Source of the DNA: Burkholderiales bacterium | Lineage (GTDB): Bacteria > Pseudomonadota > Gammaproteobacteria > Burkholderiales > SG8-39 | Assembly: GCA_020848075.1 (NCBI GenBank) | Contig: JADLAV010000037.1 | Span: 26,072 to 90,071 of the forward strand | DNA: 64,000 nucleotides | Reading direction: 5' to 3' | Shown: positions 16,563 through 24,674 of the stretch, piece after piece | How the letters are laid out: the number at the start of each line of letters is the position of its first letter | Numbering within the stretch: the stretch's first letter is position 1 | Notes under the pieces: generated by a model | The model's database searches: none | What the model saw: only the letters and a program-made list of their open reading frames with translations | Told to the model about the DNA's origin: nothing | Made by a program: the position numbers and the translations under genes

Positions 16563-17720
16563 GTGGTCAAAACCCCAGCCAAGGCGAAAGCCAAATCCCG
16601 CGGCAAGTCGTCGGCACCACGGGCGAAACCACCGGCGAAAGCGCGCACGCGCTCGGCTCGCGCGGTGGCGCCAGGACGCCTACGCGCCCCGAGCCGGTCG
16701 GCCCGGAGTGCGGTCCCGGCCGCGGCGGCGCTCAAGGTGCGGCGACTCACGCCAAGGGATCTCGACCAGGTGGTCGAGATCGACGCGTCGATCATGGGCC
16801 GGTCGCGACGGGTCTATCACGAGCGCCGCCTGGGCGCTGCGCGGCAGCAACCCGGTTTGCATGTGCAGTTCGGCATCGACGGACCGAAGGGCCTCGCCGG
16901 CTACCTGCTTGCGCGGAAGCTGCACGGCGAATTCGGCCGCGCGGTGCCCGCGTTCCGGCTGGAGATGATGGCGGTGGCCGGGAGCGCCCAGGGGCGCGCC
17001 GTCGGCACGGCGCTCATGCGCGCGCTCGAGGCCGAAGCGCGCAAGCAGGGCGTCCCGGAACTCTGGACGAGCGCCGCGTGGAAGCGCCACGACATGCTGC
17101 GGTTCCTGGACCATGCGGGTTTCGAGATCGGGCGCAACGTGATCGTCGACTGTTCGGTGCACTCCGGCCCGCTGGCGAGTCGCGACTCGCCAGCGGTCGC
17201 TGCGCCCGAGGCGACGCGCTGGTCCCAGGAGATCGACTACAGCGCGCAGCGGGAGAACGACTACGAGGCGCTCGAGCGCGACCAGGCCGACGTGCGCACG
17301 CTCAGCATCGACGACCTCTCCGATCTCGTGCGGATCGACCGGCGCGTCACCGGACAGGATCGCGCCGCCTACGTGAGGCAGCTCGTCGACGAGGCGCTGC
17401 ACGATTCGGCGGTGCGGGTCTCGCTCACCGCGCGCGTGGACGGCATCTCCGCCGGATTCGTCGCCGCCCGCGCCGACTTCGGCGACTTCGGCCGCACCGA
17501 GCCGGTCGCGGTGCTCGACACGATCGCCGTGGATCCCGACTACGCGCACCAGGGCGTCGGCCGCGCGCTGCTGTCGCAGCTCTTCGCCAACCTGCAGGCG
17601 CTCCGCGTGGAACGCGTCGAGACCGTCGTCTCGCGCGGGAATTTCGCGCTGCTCGGCTTCCTGTACAAGGTCGGCTTCGAGCAATCGGAGCGGCTCAGCT
17701 TCGTCAAGGGCGTCGCCTGA
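16563..17720 (+). CDS. Tandem-domain GNAT acetyltransferase with a lysine-rich N-terminal tail
   Basis: I place the start at GTG 16563, five bases after AGGAGG, rather than the track's ATG at 16521. The protein then begins VKTPAKAKAKSRGKSSAPRA, a basic Ala/Lys/Pro tail of about 55 residues. Two GNAT domains follow (about 60-200 and 235-385). The second has a clear acetyl-CoA loop, VDPDYAHQGVGRALLSQLFA; the first has GSAQGRAVGTALMRALEAEA. Both open with the DLDQVVEIDAS / DLSDLVRIDRRVTG motif shared with the divergent single-domain gene, so duplication is likely. The linker is encoded partly by a 28-bp perfect palindrome. The tail could bind nucleic acid or be a self-acetylation target. Confidence 0.8.
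   Translation: MVKTPAKAKAKSRGKSSAPRAKPPAKARTRSARAVAPGRLRAPSRSARSAVPAAAALKVRRLTPRDLDQVVEIDASIMGRSRRVYHERRLGAARQQPGLHVQFGIDGPKGLAGYLLARKLHGEFGRAVPAFRLEMMAVAGSAQGRAVGTALMRALEAEARKQGVPELWTSAAWKRHDMLRFLDHAGFEIGRNVIVDCSVHSGPLASRDSPAVAAPEATRWSQEIDYSAQRENDYEALERDQADVRTLSIDDLSDLVRIDRRVTGQDRAAYVRQLVDEALHDSAVRVSLTARVDGISAGFVAARADFGDFGRTEPVAVLDTIAVDPDYAHQGVGRALLSQLFANLQALRVERVETVVSRGNFALLGFLYKVGFEQSERLSFVKGVA
17169..17196. repeat. 28-bp perfect palindrome inside the tandem-GNAT gene
   Basis: CCGCTGGCGAGTCG followed immediately by CGACTCGCCAGCGG is a perfect palindrome with no spacer. It encodes PLASRDSPA in the linker between the two acetyltransferase domains. It keeps the frame. It may be an inserted palindromic repeat element. 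Confidence 0.8.
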
Positions 17721-17790
17721 GACGCAGCGGGCCGGCCCCCCGGCCTCGCACCGGGTGCGATCGATCGACCTGCCGGATGGAGGAGACGCA

Positions 17791-19179
17791 ATGTCGGACG
17801 CACTGAGCCACGTCCTCGGGAAGTCGGCGCGCGAGAGCAGGTTCTGGAACGCGCATGCCGAGACCATGCCGCGCGCGCAGCTCGACGCCCTGCACCTGCA
17901 GCGGCTGCAGAAGCTCGCGCACTACGCGTACGAACGCAGCCCGTTCTACCGCCGGAAGTTCGACTCGGTCGGGTTGAAGCCCGGGGACATCCGCAGCCTC
18001 GAGGACTTCAAGCGCAAGGTGCCGCTCACCGACAAGAGCGAGTTCATCGACGAGCAGCTCGAGTCGCCGCCCTACGGCCCCACCGTCGCGCTACCGGACG
18101 ACTTCATCGTGCATCACTGCGAAACCTCGGGCTCGACCGGCAAGCCGCTCGCGATCCCGTACTCGATGTACGACACGATCCGCTACGGCGAATCGTGGGC
18201 GTTCGGCTACTGGGCGCTCGGCATTCGGCCGAGCGACTCCTTCTACTTCGCGTTCAGCTGGGGAAATTTCGCGGGGTTCTGGAGCGCGTATTGGGGCGCG
18301 CGTCGTCTCGGCTGTCGCGTGATCTCCGGCGGCGGGCTGGACACCAAGGGCCACATCCAGGCGATCCTTCGCACCCGGCCGACGGTGCTCATCTCGACCC
18401 CGACCTTCGCGCTGCGCATGGCCGCGGTCGCGGCGGAGATGGGGGTCGACGCCGCGAACTCCTCGATCAAGTTCACCTATCACGCAGGCGAGCCTGGCCC
18501 GACCGCTCTGCCGGCGATGTGCAGGCAGATCGAGGAGGCGTGGGGCGCCAAGGCCGGCGAGCTGCTGGGGATCGCCGAGGTCAACGCTTTCGCGCCCGGC
18601 TGTCCGAACGGCGACGGCGTGCACGTGAACGAACTCGACAGCTTCACCTGGTCGATCGATCCGCAGACGCTGGAGGAGGTCGCCGAAGGCGAGATCGGCG
18701 AGAACGTGATCACGAGTTTCTCCAACGTGGCCCAGCCGCTGCTCAACTACCGCAGCCATGACCTCGTGCGACGCCGCGTCGGGTGCACGTGCGGCCGCAC
18801 CTGGGTCAAGTTCGAGGGCTCGGTGCTCGGGCGCACCGATTTCATGGTGACCGTCCGCGGCACCAACGTCTACCAGACCGCGGTGGAGCACCTGATCGGA
18901 CAGATCCCGGAGGTGAGCAGCGCCTACGAGCTGCTGCTCACGCGCGAGGACGAGAACGACGTGATGACGATCCGCTTCGAACCGGTCAAGTCGCTGGCGA
19001 GCGACCGCGACGCCTGGGGCGCAATCGAGCGGCGATTGAGCGACCACATCCACAAGGCGTTGCACGTCCGGCTCAAGACGGTGGCCGTGTCGCCGGAGAG
19101 CCTGCCGCGCTACGAGCTGAAGACCAAACGGATCATCGACCAGCGGCCGAAGGAGTTCCGCCGCGCGCTCGATCGCTGA
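17791..19179 (+). CDS. PaaK-like AMP-forming acyl/aryl-CoA ligase
   Basis: A 462-residue phenylacetate-CoA-ligase-superfamily protein. HHCETSGSTGKPLAIPYSM is the nucleotide P-loop, LLGIAEVNAFAPGCPNG the second adenylate motif, and GRTDFMVTVRGTNVYQTAVE the C-terminal hinge. The start is ATG 17791 after GGAGGAGACGCA, not the track's 17755. It diverges from classical PaaK (P-loop, and a CTCGRTW segment that may bind zinc), so the substrate need not be phenylacetate. It heads the cluster of crotonases, acyl-CoA dehydrogenases and thiolase and presumably activates the acid degraded by them. Confidence 0.8.
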   Translation: MSDALSHVLGKSARESRFWNAHAETMPRAQLDALHLQRLQKLAHYAYERSPFYRRKFDSVGLKPGDIRSLEDFKRKVPLTDKSEFIDEQLESPPYGPTVALPDDFIVHHCETSGSTGKPLAIPYSMYDTIRYGESWAFGYWALGIRPSDSFYFAFSWGNFAGFWSAYWGARRLGCRVISGGGLDTKGHIQAILRTRPTVLISTPTFALRMAAVAAEMGVDAANSSIKFTYHAGEPGPTALPAMCRQIEEAWGAKAGELLGIAEVNAFAPGCPNGDGVHVNELDSFTWSIDPQTLEEVAEGEIGENVITSFSNVAQPLLNYRSHDLVRRRVGCTCGRTWVKFEGSVLGRTDFMVTVRGTNVYQTAVEHLIGQIPEVSSAYELLLTREDENDVMTIRFEPVKSLASDRDAWGAIERRLSDHIHKALHVRLKTVAVSPESLPRYELKTKRIIDQRPKEFRRALDR

Positions 19180-19189
19180 GGGGATTCCG

Positions 19190-19390
19190 ATGCAGATGCA
19201 AGAGCTGATCGCGAAGATACAGGCTGCGCGCACGCTGATGCAGGCCGCGATGGCCGATTGCGACGCGCCGCAGATCGAGATGATGCTGCGCAACGCCGAC
19301 ATGGAGCTGCACTGGGCACTGTGGAATCTTGGCGAGCCGGTCGAGCTGCGGCCGGAGGTCGAGTATCCCCAGGCGACGCGGTCGCGGTGA
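19190..19390 (+). CDS. Small hypothetical protein
   Basis: A 66-residue frame, MQMQELIAKIQAARTLMQAA, mostly helical and possibly coiled-coil, with C24. It begins 10 bases after the ligase stop with GAGGGGATTCCG before the ATG, which supports real translation. I recognise no family. It is not PaaB-like in sequence. It lies between the ligase and the operator of the PaaA-like gene. Confidence 0.5.
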   Translation: MQMQELIAKIQAARTLMQAAMADCDAPQIEMMLRNADMELHWALWNLGEPVELRPEVEYPQATRSR

Positions 19391-19394
19391 GGGG

Positions 19395-19423
19395 GCAAGG
19401 CGTGGCTTGACGCCACGCCTTGC
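19395..19423. terminator. 12-bp stem hairpin after the small ORF
   Basis: GCAAGGCGTGGC-TTGAC-GCCACGCCTTGC is a perfect stem, 4 bases after the small gene's stop. No T-run follows. Its loop also carries the -35-like TTGACG of the next promoter, so termination and initiation may be linked here. Confidence 0.5.
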
Positions 19424-19447
19424 GGCAAGATACTATCTGGACAGTAT
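19407..19447 (+). promoter_or_regulatory. Promoter and palindromic operator of the first PaaA-like gene
   Basis: TTGACG (19407) and TACTAT (19431) are 18 bases apart. The -10 is embedded in ATACTATCTGGACAGTAT, whose core ACTATCTGGACAGT (19432-19445) matches ACTATCCGGATAGT before the second PaaA-like gene at 36992-37005. The placement fits repression, perhaps by the TetR protein encoded at 22741. Confidence 0.65.
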
Positions 19448-19491
19448 GTAAAGCGCTGTCCCGCCCGCTGCCCGACCGCCAGGAGGCCCCA

Positions 19492-20220
19492 GTGGAAACC
19501 GCCGCCGCCCCGCCCAGAACCTATTCGGCGAACGACCCCGGCATGCCGGCCGAGTTCCGCGAGCTGCTCGTCAAGCTGCTGCTGGACGAGCACCTCGAGA
19601 ACAACGGCAACCCGGAGTACCGGAAGATCCTCGCCAACATCGCGAACGCGGGGCTGCGATTCGCGCCCGACGGCCGCGCGATGGAGATCGAGGCCGAGAT
19701 CGTCAAGCAGGAGGTCCATCACGGCAAGATCGTCGCGGAGCTGATCGAGGGCCTCGGCGCCAACCCGAATCAGGTGCGTGCGATCAAGCAATACGCGTTC
19801 CACATTCCGCTGGAGGACTGGATCGATCTCGCGTGGTTTCACGCCCTGATCGACCGCGTGGGGCTCTACGTCGGGGTGGAGTGGACCGGCAGCCCCTACG
19901 AGCCGCTCGCGACGGTCGCACCGCGCCTGGAGGCGGACGAGCGGTTCCACACGCGTGCCGGCTTCGCGCATCTGCGGGCGATATGCGCGACGCCCGAGGG
20001 CAAGGCCGCCGCGCAGGCGCGCCTCAGGAAGTGGTGGCCGGCGGCGCTCGACATGTTCGGCCGCTCCGACTCGAAGAACTCCCCGCTCTACGTGAGGTGG
20101 GGCATCAAGACCCACGAGAACGAGATGCTGCGGCAGAAGTACATCGCCGAGGCGGTACCCGAGATCACCAGGCTCGGGCTCGAGGTTCCCGACAATCTCG
20201 CCAATCGGCGGTTCCTCTAG
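19492..20220 (+). CDS. PaaA-like di-iron oxygenase-family protein (copy 1)
   Basis: A 242-residue ferritin-like protein of the PaaA/PaaC (phenylacetyl-CoA epoxidase) family. Start is GTG 19492 after AGGAGG; the track's TTG start would put the operator inside the gene. KQEVHHGKI and EADERFHTRAG give two E-x2-H motifs, and VGVEWTGSPYEP and LLLDEHLENN supply further acidic residues for a di-iron site. The C-terminal WWPALDMFGRS, WGIKTHENEMLRQKYI and LGLEVPDN are close to PaaA. PaaA works in a PaaABC(D)E complex, but none of those partners is here. It may hydroxylate or epoxidise an acyl-CoA alone or with the copy at 36.1 kb. Confidence 0.8.
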   Translation: METAAAPPRTYSANDPGMPAEFRELLVKLLLDEHLENNGNPEYRKILANIANAGLRFAPDGRAMEIEAEIVKQEVHHGKIVAELIEGLGANPNQVRAIKQYAFHIPLEDWIDLAWFHALIDRVGLYVGVEWTGSPYEPLATVAPRLEADERFHTRAGFAHLRAICATPEGKAAAQARLRKWWPAALDMFGRSDSKNSPLYVRWGIKTHENEMLRQKYIAEAVPEITRLGLEVPDNLANRRFL

Positions 20221-20231
20221 GGGCGGGCGCA

Positions 20232-21005
20232 ATGAGCGTGGATTTCGCAATCGAGGAGGGCGTCGGCGTCATCTCGCTCAACCGCGCGCCCGCCAACGCC
20301 TACGACTGGGAGATGCTGCGCGGCTTGACCGATGCGGTGCGCCGGGCGCGCGAGGATCCGGCGGTGCGCGTCGCGGTGGTGCGCAGCGTGGTGCCTAAGT
20401 TCTTCTGCTCCGGGGCCGACATCTCGACCCTGCGCGGTTCCGACCGGACGCAGTTCGCCAACTTCCTCGCGGTCGCGCACGAGTGCGTCGAACTGATCAC
20501 GCGCACCCCGAAGCTCTTCATCGCCGCGATCGCCGGGCACTGCATCGGCGGCGGCCTGGAGATCGCGCTGGCATGCGACTTTCGCTACGCGAGCGCCGGC
20601 AGGTACCGCTTCGGCCTCGCCGAGGTCAACCTCGGGCTCGCGCCGGGCATGGGCGGCACGCAGCGCCTGCCTCGGCTCATCCCGAAGAGCCGCGCGCTGC
20701 ACATGATGGTGACGGGGGAGATGCTCGGACCGGACGAGGCGCTGCAAGCCGGTATCGTCGATCGGATCTACCCCGAGGACTCCTTCTGGAGCGAGGTGAC
20801 GGGTGCGGCGCGCAAGCTCGCTGCGGGGCCGACCATGGCGCAGGGCTACATAAAGATGTCGGTCAACGCGGGGCTGGAGACCAGTCTCGCCGAGGGGCTG
20901 GCAATCGAGCGCGCGCATCAGAACATGCTGTTCGCGTCGGACGACGCCGCCGAGGGCGTGAAGGCGTTCCTCGAGAAGCGGCCGGCGAACTTCTCCGGTA
21001 AATGA
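20232..21005 (+). CDS. Enoyl-CoA hydratase (crotonase family), both catalytic glutamates present
   Basis: A 257-residue crotonase. The oxyanion-hole and active-site region reads IAGHCIGGGLEIALACDF and FGLAEVNLGLAPGMGGTQRL, so both glutamates of rat enoyl-CoA hydratase (E144 and E164 equivalents) are kept. It should hydrate a 2-enoyl-CoA. It begins 11 bases after the PaaA-like gene and is followed by two more crotonases, as in ring-oxidation or beta-oxidation operons. Confidence 0.85.
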   Translation: MSVDFAIEEGVGVISLNRAPANAYDWEMLRGLTDAVRRAREDPAVRVAVVRSVVPKFFCSGADISTLRGSDRTQFANFLAVAHECVELITRTPKLFIAAIAGHCIGGGLEIALACDFRYASAGRYRFGLAEVNLGLAPGMGGTQRLPRLIPKSRALHMMVTGEMLGPDEALQAGIVDRIYPEDSFWSEVTGAARKLAAGPTMAQGYIKMSVNAGLETSLAEGLAIERAHQNMLFASDDAAEGVKAFLEKRPANFSGK

Positions 21006-21045
21006 TGCGCGCCGGAGCGCCGAAGGGGAAACGGGTCTCGGTCAA

Positions 21046-21846
21046 GTGAGCGCCGGAGCGTCTTACGAGTTCCTCGGGCTGGAGCGGGACGGGGGCGTCG
21101 CCACCCTCACGTTGAACCGCCCGGCCGCGCTGAACGCCTGGCACCGGCAGATGCGCGCAGAGCTGCGGGAGGCGGTGCGCGCACTGGTCGAGGACGAGGA
21201 GCTTCGGGTACTGGTGATCACTGGCGCCGGGCGTGCGTTCTCGGCCGGCGAGGATGTGCGCGGGATGCAGGGGCTCGCCGAGATCGGCACGCGCGGCTTC
21301 CGCCGCGTGGCGCGCGCCATCCATAACGTGTTCGACGAGCTGGAAGCAATCGAGGTGCCGGTGATCGCGGCGATCAATGGCGTCGCGGCGGGCGGCGGCT
21401 TGGAGCTCGCCCTGTCGTGCGATTTCCGATTGGCCGCGAGCGGCGCCAAGCTCGGCTTCCCGGAGAACAACGTCGGGCTGATTCCCGGCTCGGGCGGATG
21501 CTCGCGGCTGGTGAAGCTGGTCGGACTGGCCCAGGCGAAGCGCCTGGTGATGACCGGCGACATGATCACCGCCGAGCGCGCGCTCGAACTCGGCCTGGTC
21601 GAGGAGGTGCTTGCGCCCGAGCGCCTGATGGATCGCGCCCGGGAGCTCGCCGGACAGCTCGCCGGCAAGGCGCCGCTCGCCCTCGGGCTCGCGAAGGTGA
21701 TCCTGAACGCCTGCGTGAATGTGGACCCGGAGACTGGCCGCGACCTCGAGCGCCTTGGACAGAGCATCCTGAAGAAGACCGAGGATCATCTCGAGGGCGC
21801 ACGGGCTTTCGTCGAGAAGCGCAAGCCGCGCTTCCAGGGCCGCTGA
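21046..21846 (+). CDS. Enoyl-CoA hydratase/isomerase, second copy
   Basis: A 266-residue crotonase that starts with GTG 21046. AGGGLELALSCDFRLAA and FPENNVGLIPGSGGCSRLVK retain both catalytic glutamates, so hydratase activity is plausible. The C-terminal EDHLEGARAFVEKRKPRFQG is a normal family end. It is only about as similar to its neighbours as to general crotonases, suggesting distinct steps instead of recent duplication. Part of the same transcript. Confidence 0.82.
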   Translation: MSAGASYEFLGLERDGGVATLTLNRPAALNAWHRQMRAELREAVRALVEDEELRVLVITGAGRAFSAGEDVRGMQGLAEIGTRGFRRVARAIHNVFDELEAIEVPVIAAINGVAAGGGLELALSCDFRLAASGAKLGFPENNVGLIPGSGGCSRLVKLVGLAQAKRLVMTGDMITAERALELGLVEEVLAPERLMDRARELAGQLAGKAPLALGLAKVILNACVNVDPETGRDLERLGQSILKKTEDHLEGARAFVEKRKPRFQGR

Positions 21847-21900
21847 GTCTCGGCGCGTCCGGCCCGGCGCACGATCGCCCGAGCGGGCGAGGAGGAATAG

Positions 21901-22710
21901 GTGCCGTACCAGCAGGTGCTCTACGACGTACGGGATGCGATCGCGACGGTCACGCTGAATCGGCCGGAGCGCCACAACGCGTGGACCGACGTCATGGCGG
22001 GCGAGTTGTACGACGCGGTGCGCGCCGCGGCGGCCGATCGCGCGGTGCGCGTGATCGTGCTCGCGGCGGCCGGCAAGGCGTTCAGTGTGGGCGCCGACGT
22101 GGATGCGCTCGCGAGCCTCGATCCCGACGCGCTCCTCACCAAGCTGCCGCGACCGCTCGACATGCGGATCCGGGCCGACTATCAGACCCGCTGCGCGTTT
22201 CCGGCGGCGGTGCCCAAGCCGATCGTGGCCATGCACCAGGGGGTGACCGCCGGGATCGCGCTCATGCACGCGCTCTTCTGCGACGTGCGCTTCGCTGCCG
22301 AGGACGCTTTTTTCACCACTGCTTTCGCCAGGATCGGGCTCGGCGCCGAGTACGGCGCCGCGTGGATCCTGCCGCGCATCGTCGGGCACGCGAACGCGCT
22401 CGACATGCTCCTCTCCGGCCGCCGCGTGGATGCGCGCGAGGCGCTGCGCATGGGACTCGTCAATCAGGTGCATCCCGCCGACAGGCTCGCCGAGGCGACA
22501 TACGCCTACGCACGCGAGATCGCCGAGCGCGTCTCTCCGCGCTCGGCACGAGCGATCAAGCACCAGGTGTGGGAGGCGCCGTTCCAGACCCTTGCCGAGG
22601 CAGTCAATCTCGCCGCCGCCGATATGCTGGAAGCGGTGCGCAGCGCCGACTTCCGGGAGGGCCTCGCGGCTTTTCGCGAGAAGCGATCGCCGCGTTTTCC
22701 CGGGGAGTAG
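21901..22710 (+). CDS. Crotonase-family protein lacking both catalytic glutamates
   Basis: A 269-residue crotonase with GTG start 21901 after GAGGAGGAATAG. The active-site stretch reads VTAGIALMHALFCDVRFAAED and AFARIGLGAEYGAAWILPR: the two glutamates of hydratases are replaced by hydrophobic or other residues. It is unlikely to be a standard hydratase. An isomerase, hydrolase or decarboxylase role, or a non-catalytic one, is possible. It sits just before the TetR gene. Confidence 0.78.
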   Translation: MPYQQVLYDVRDAIATVTLNRPERHNAWTDVMAGELYDAVRAAAADRAVRVIVLAAAGKAFSVGADVDALASLDPDALLTKLPRPLDMRIRADYQTRCAFPAAVPKPIVAMHQGVTAGIALMHALFCDVRFAAEDAFFTTAFARIGLGAEYGAAWILPRIVGHANALDMLLSGRRVDAREALRMGLVNQVHPADRLAEATYAYAREIAERVSPRSARAIKHQVWEAPFQTLAEAVNLAAADMLEAVRSADFREGLAAFREKRSPRFPGE

Positions 22711-22740
22711 CGCGAGCGCTGCGATCACCGAGCCCGGCAC

Positions 22741-23436
22741 GTGAAGGAGACCCGCAAGAGCGTGCGGTCGCAGAGCGCGACCACGAAGCGCGCACAGCGC
22801 CAGGCGAGCACCGAGCGACTGCTCGAGGCCGCCCAGGGCCTGTTCGTCTCGCAGGGCTACCGGCAGACCAATCTCGATCAGATCGCGAGCGCGGCGGGCC
22901 TCACCAAGGGCGCGGTGTACTTCTACTTCCGCAGCAAGGAGACCGTGCTCCTCGAGCTGCTCAAGCAGGTCCAGGCGATCGTCGTCGAGCGTGCGCTCAA
23001 GGCCACGGCGAGCGCCGGTCCCCGCGCAATCGACCGTCTGGTTGCATTCCTGCATCATCAGAGCAAGCTCGGCGTCACGCATCGCGACGCGGTGCTGCTC
23101 CTCATCCTGATGTCGCTCGAGTTTAGCGAGCGCAAAGGTCCGGTGCGCAACATGCTGCGCCGGGTCTATCGAGAGCTGTACGATGCGGTCGAACGGCTGA
23201 TCCGGGACGGCCAGCGCACGGGCGAGATCAGGACCGACGTCAGAGCCCGCGAGCTCTCGGCGATCGTCATGGCGATCCACGACGGCACGTTCCTCGAATG
23301 GTACCGGCGCTCGCCGACGCTGCGCGGGCCGGAAGTGGTGCGCGCGTTGCGCGGCGTGCTGCTGACGGGCGTCTCCGGGCAACCGGCGCACGCGTTTGCC
23401 AGTCGCGCGCGGCGCACGCGGGCGCGGGTGGCGTGA
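22741..23436 (+). CDS. TetR-family transcriptional regulator
   Basis: A 231-residue TetR protein, GTG start 22741. The helix-turn-helix is TNLDQIASAAGLTKGAVYFYF followed by RSKETVLLELL, at about residues 38-62; the C-terminal ligand domain is HHQSKLGVTHRDAVLLLIL onward. In-operon TetR proteins of this kind usually repress their own cluster and are released by a CoA ester. The palindromic boxes at 19432 and 36992 are the obvious candidate sites. Its stop overlaps the next gene (GTGA). Confidence 0.88.
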   Translation: MKETRKSVRSQSATTKRAQRQASTERLLEAAQGLFVSQGYRQTNLDQIASAAGLTKGAVYFYFRSKETVLLELLKQVQAIVVERALKATASAGPRAIDRLVAFLHHQSKLGVTHRDAVLLLILMSLEFSERKGPVRNMLRRVYRELYDAVERLIRDGQRTGEIRTDVRARELSAIVMAIHDGTFLEWYRRSPTLRGPEVVRALRGVLLTGVSGQPAHAFASRARRTRARVA

Positions 23437-24581
23437 GCTTCCTCGGCCTCGCGCACCGCACCCTGCCGCCGCAGACCGAGGGGCTGCGGCGCGAAGTGCG
23501 CGAGTTCCTGAGCGAGGCGCTTGCCGGGCGGAGCGCCGCCAGTCGCGCGCAGTCGTGGGACGGGTTCGATCCCGAGTTCAGCCGCAGCATCGGCGCGCGC
23601 GGATGGATCGGCATGACTTGGCCCAAACAGTACGGCGGCGCGGAGCGCAGCGCGCTCGAGCGCTATGTGGTGATCGAGGAGATGCTCGCTGCCGGCGCGC
23701 CGGTCTCGGCGCACTGGTTCGGCGACCGGCAGACCGGCCCGCTCCTTCTGCGCTATGGCACCGAGGCGCAGCGCAGAAGCATCCTGCCGTCGATCGCGCG
23801 CGGCGAGCTATGCGTGTGCATCGGCATGAGCGAGCCGGATGCCGGCTCGGACGTCGCTGCGATCCGCTCGCGCGCACGCAAGGTACCCGGCGGCTGGGAG
23901 ATCACCGGCGCGAAGGTCTGGACCACCAACGCGCATCGCGCGCATTACATGCTCGGCCTGTTTCGCACGGTGCCGGAGCCGTCGGAGCGGCACGCGGGGT
24001 TGTCCCAGTTCCTGGTGGACATGCGCTCGCCGGGGATCAGCGTTCGACCGATTCCCGACATCGCCGCACGCGAGCATTTCAACGAGGTGCGGTTCGACCA
24101 GGCGTTGGTGCCGGAATCGGCGCTGGTCGGCAAGGAAGGCGACGGCTGGACGCAAGCGATGGCCGAGCTCGCGTACGAGCGCAGTGGGCCGGAGCGCTAC
24201 CTGAGCAGCGTGCAACTCCTGCTCGAGCTGGTGCGCGCCGTGGGCGCGGCTCCCGGCGAGCGCGTCCGCGTCGCAGTGGGGAAGGCGGTGGCGAGCATGG
24301 CGACGCTGCGGCAGATGTCGCTGGCCATTGCGGGCATGCTCGACTCGGGCGCCAATCCGGCGCTGGAGGCGGCGATCGTCAAGGATCTCGGCACCGCGTT
24401 CGAGCAGAGCCTGCCCGAGATCGTGCACGATCTGCTCGGCACGGAGCCGGACCGCGCCGCCGTTGCCGACCTCGGCCGCGTCCATGCGCTGCTTCTCGAG
24501 CTCGCGCCGTGCTTTTCGCTGAGGGGCGGCACCCGCGAGGTGCTGCGCGGCATCGTGGCGCGCGGCCTCGGGCTGAGATGA
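23433..24581 (+). CDS. Acyl-CoA dehydrogenase, subunit 1
   Basis: A 382-residue acyl-CoA dehydrogenase. I place the start at GTG 23433, overlapping the TetR stop, giving VSFLGLAHRTLPPQTEGLRR; the track's 23298 start lies inside TetR. MSEPDAGSDVAAIRSRAR, GWEITGAKVWTTNAHRAHY and the C-terminal RGGTREVLRGIVARGLGL are family signatures for FAD and substrate binding. It is paired with a second, more divergent dehydrogenase gene about 90 bases downstream, so a heteromeric enzyme is likely. Confidence 0.82.
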   Translation: MSFLGLAHRTLPPQTEGLRREVREFLSEALAGRSAASRAQSWDGFDPEFSRSIGARGWIGMTWPKQYGGAERSALERYVVIEEMLAAGAPVSAHWFGDRQTGPLLLRYGTEAQRRSILPSIARGELCVCIGMSEPDAGSDVAAIRSRARKVPGGWEITGAKVWTTNAHRAHYMLGLFRTVPEPSERHAGLSQFLVDMRSPGISVRPIPDIAAREHFNEVRFDQALVPESALVGKEGDGWTQAMAELAYERSGPERYLSSVQLLLELVRAVGAAPGERVRVAVGKAVASMATLRQMSLAIAGMLDSGANPALEAAIVKDLGTAFEQSLPEIVHDLLGTEPDRAAVADLGRVHALLLELAPCFSLRGGTREVLRGIVARGLGLR

Positions 24582-24674
24582 ATCCGATGCGGCAGGTGCG
24601 GCGCTCTCCGGCTTCCGCGTGCACGAGGGCGCGGCGGGAGGCGGCGCTGCCGCGTCACGCCGCGAAGGACTGAG

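Noticed and set aside
18091-20250. 719-residue minus-strand ORF
   Set aside because: Antisense to the PaaK-like ligase and PaaA-like genes, which have clear motifs and ribosome sites.
20863-23391. 842-residue minus-strand ORF
   Set aside because: Antisense to three crotonases and TetR; only length supports it.
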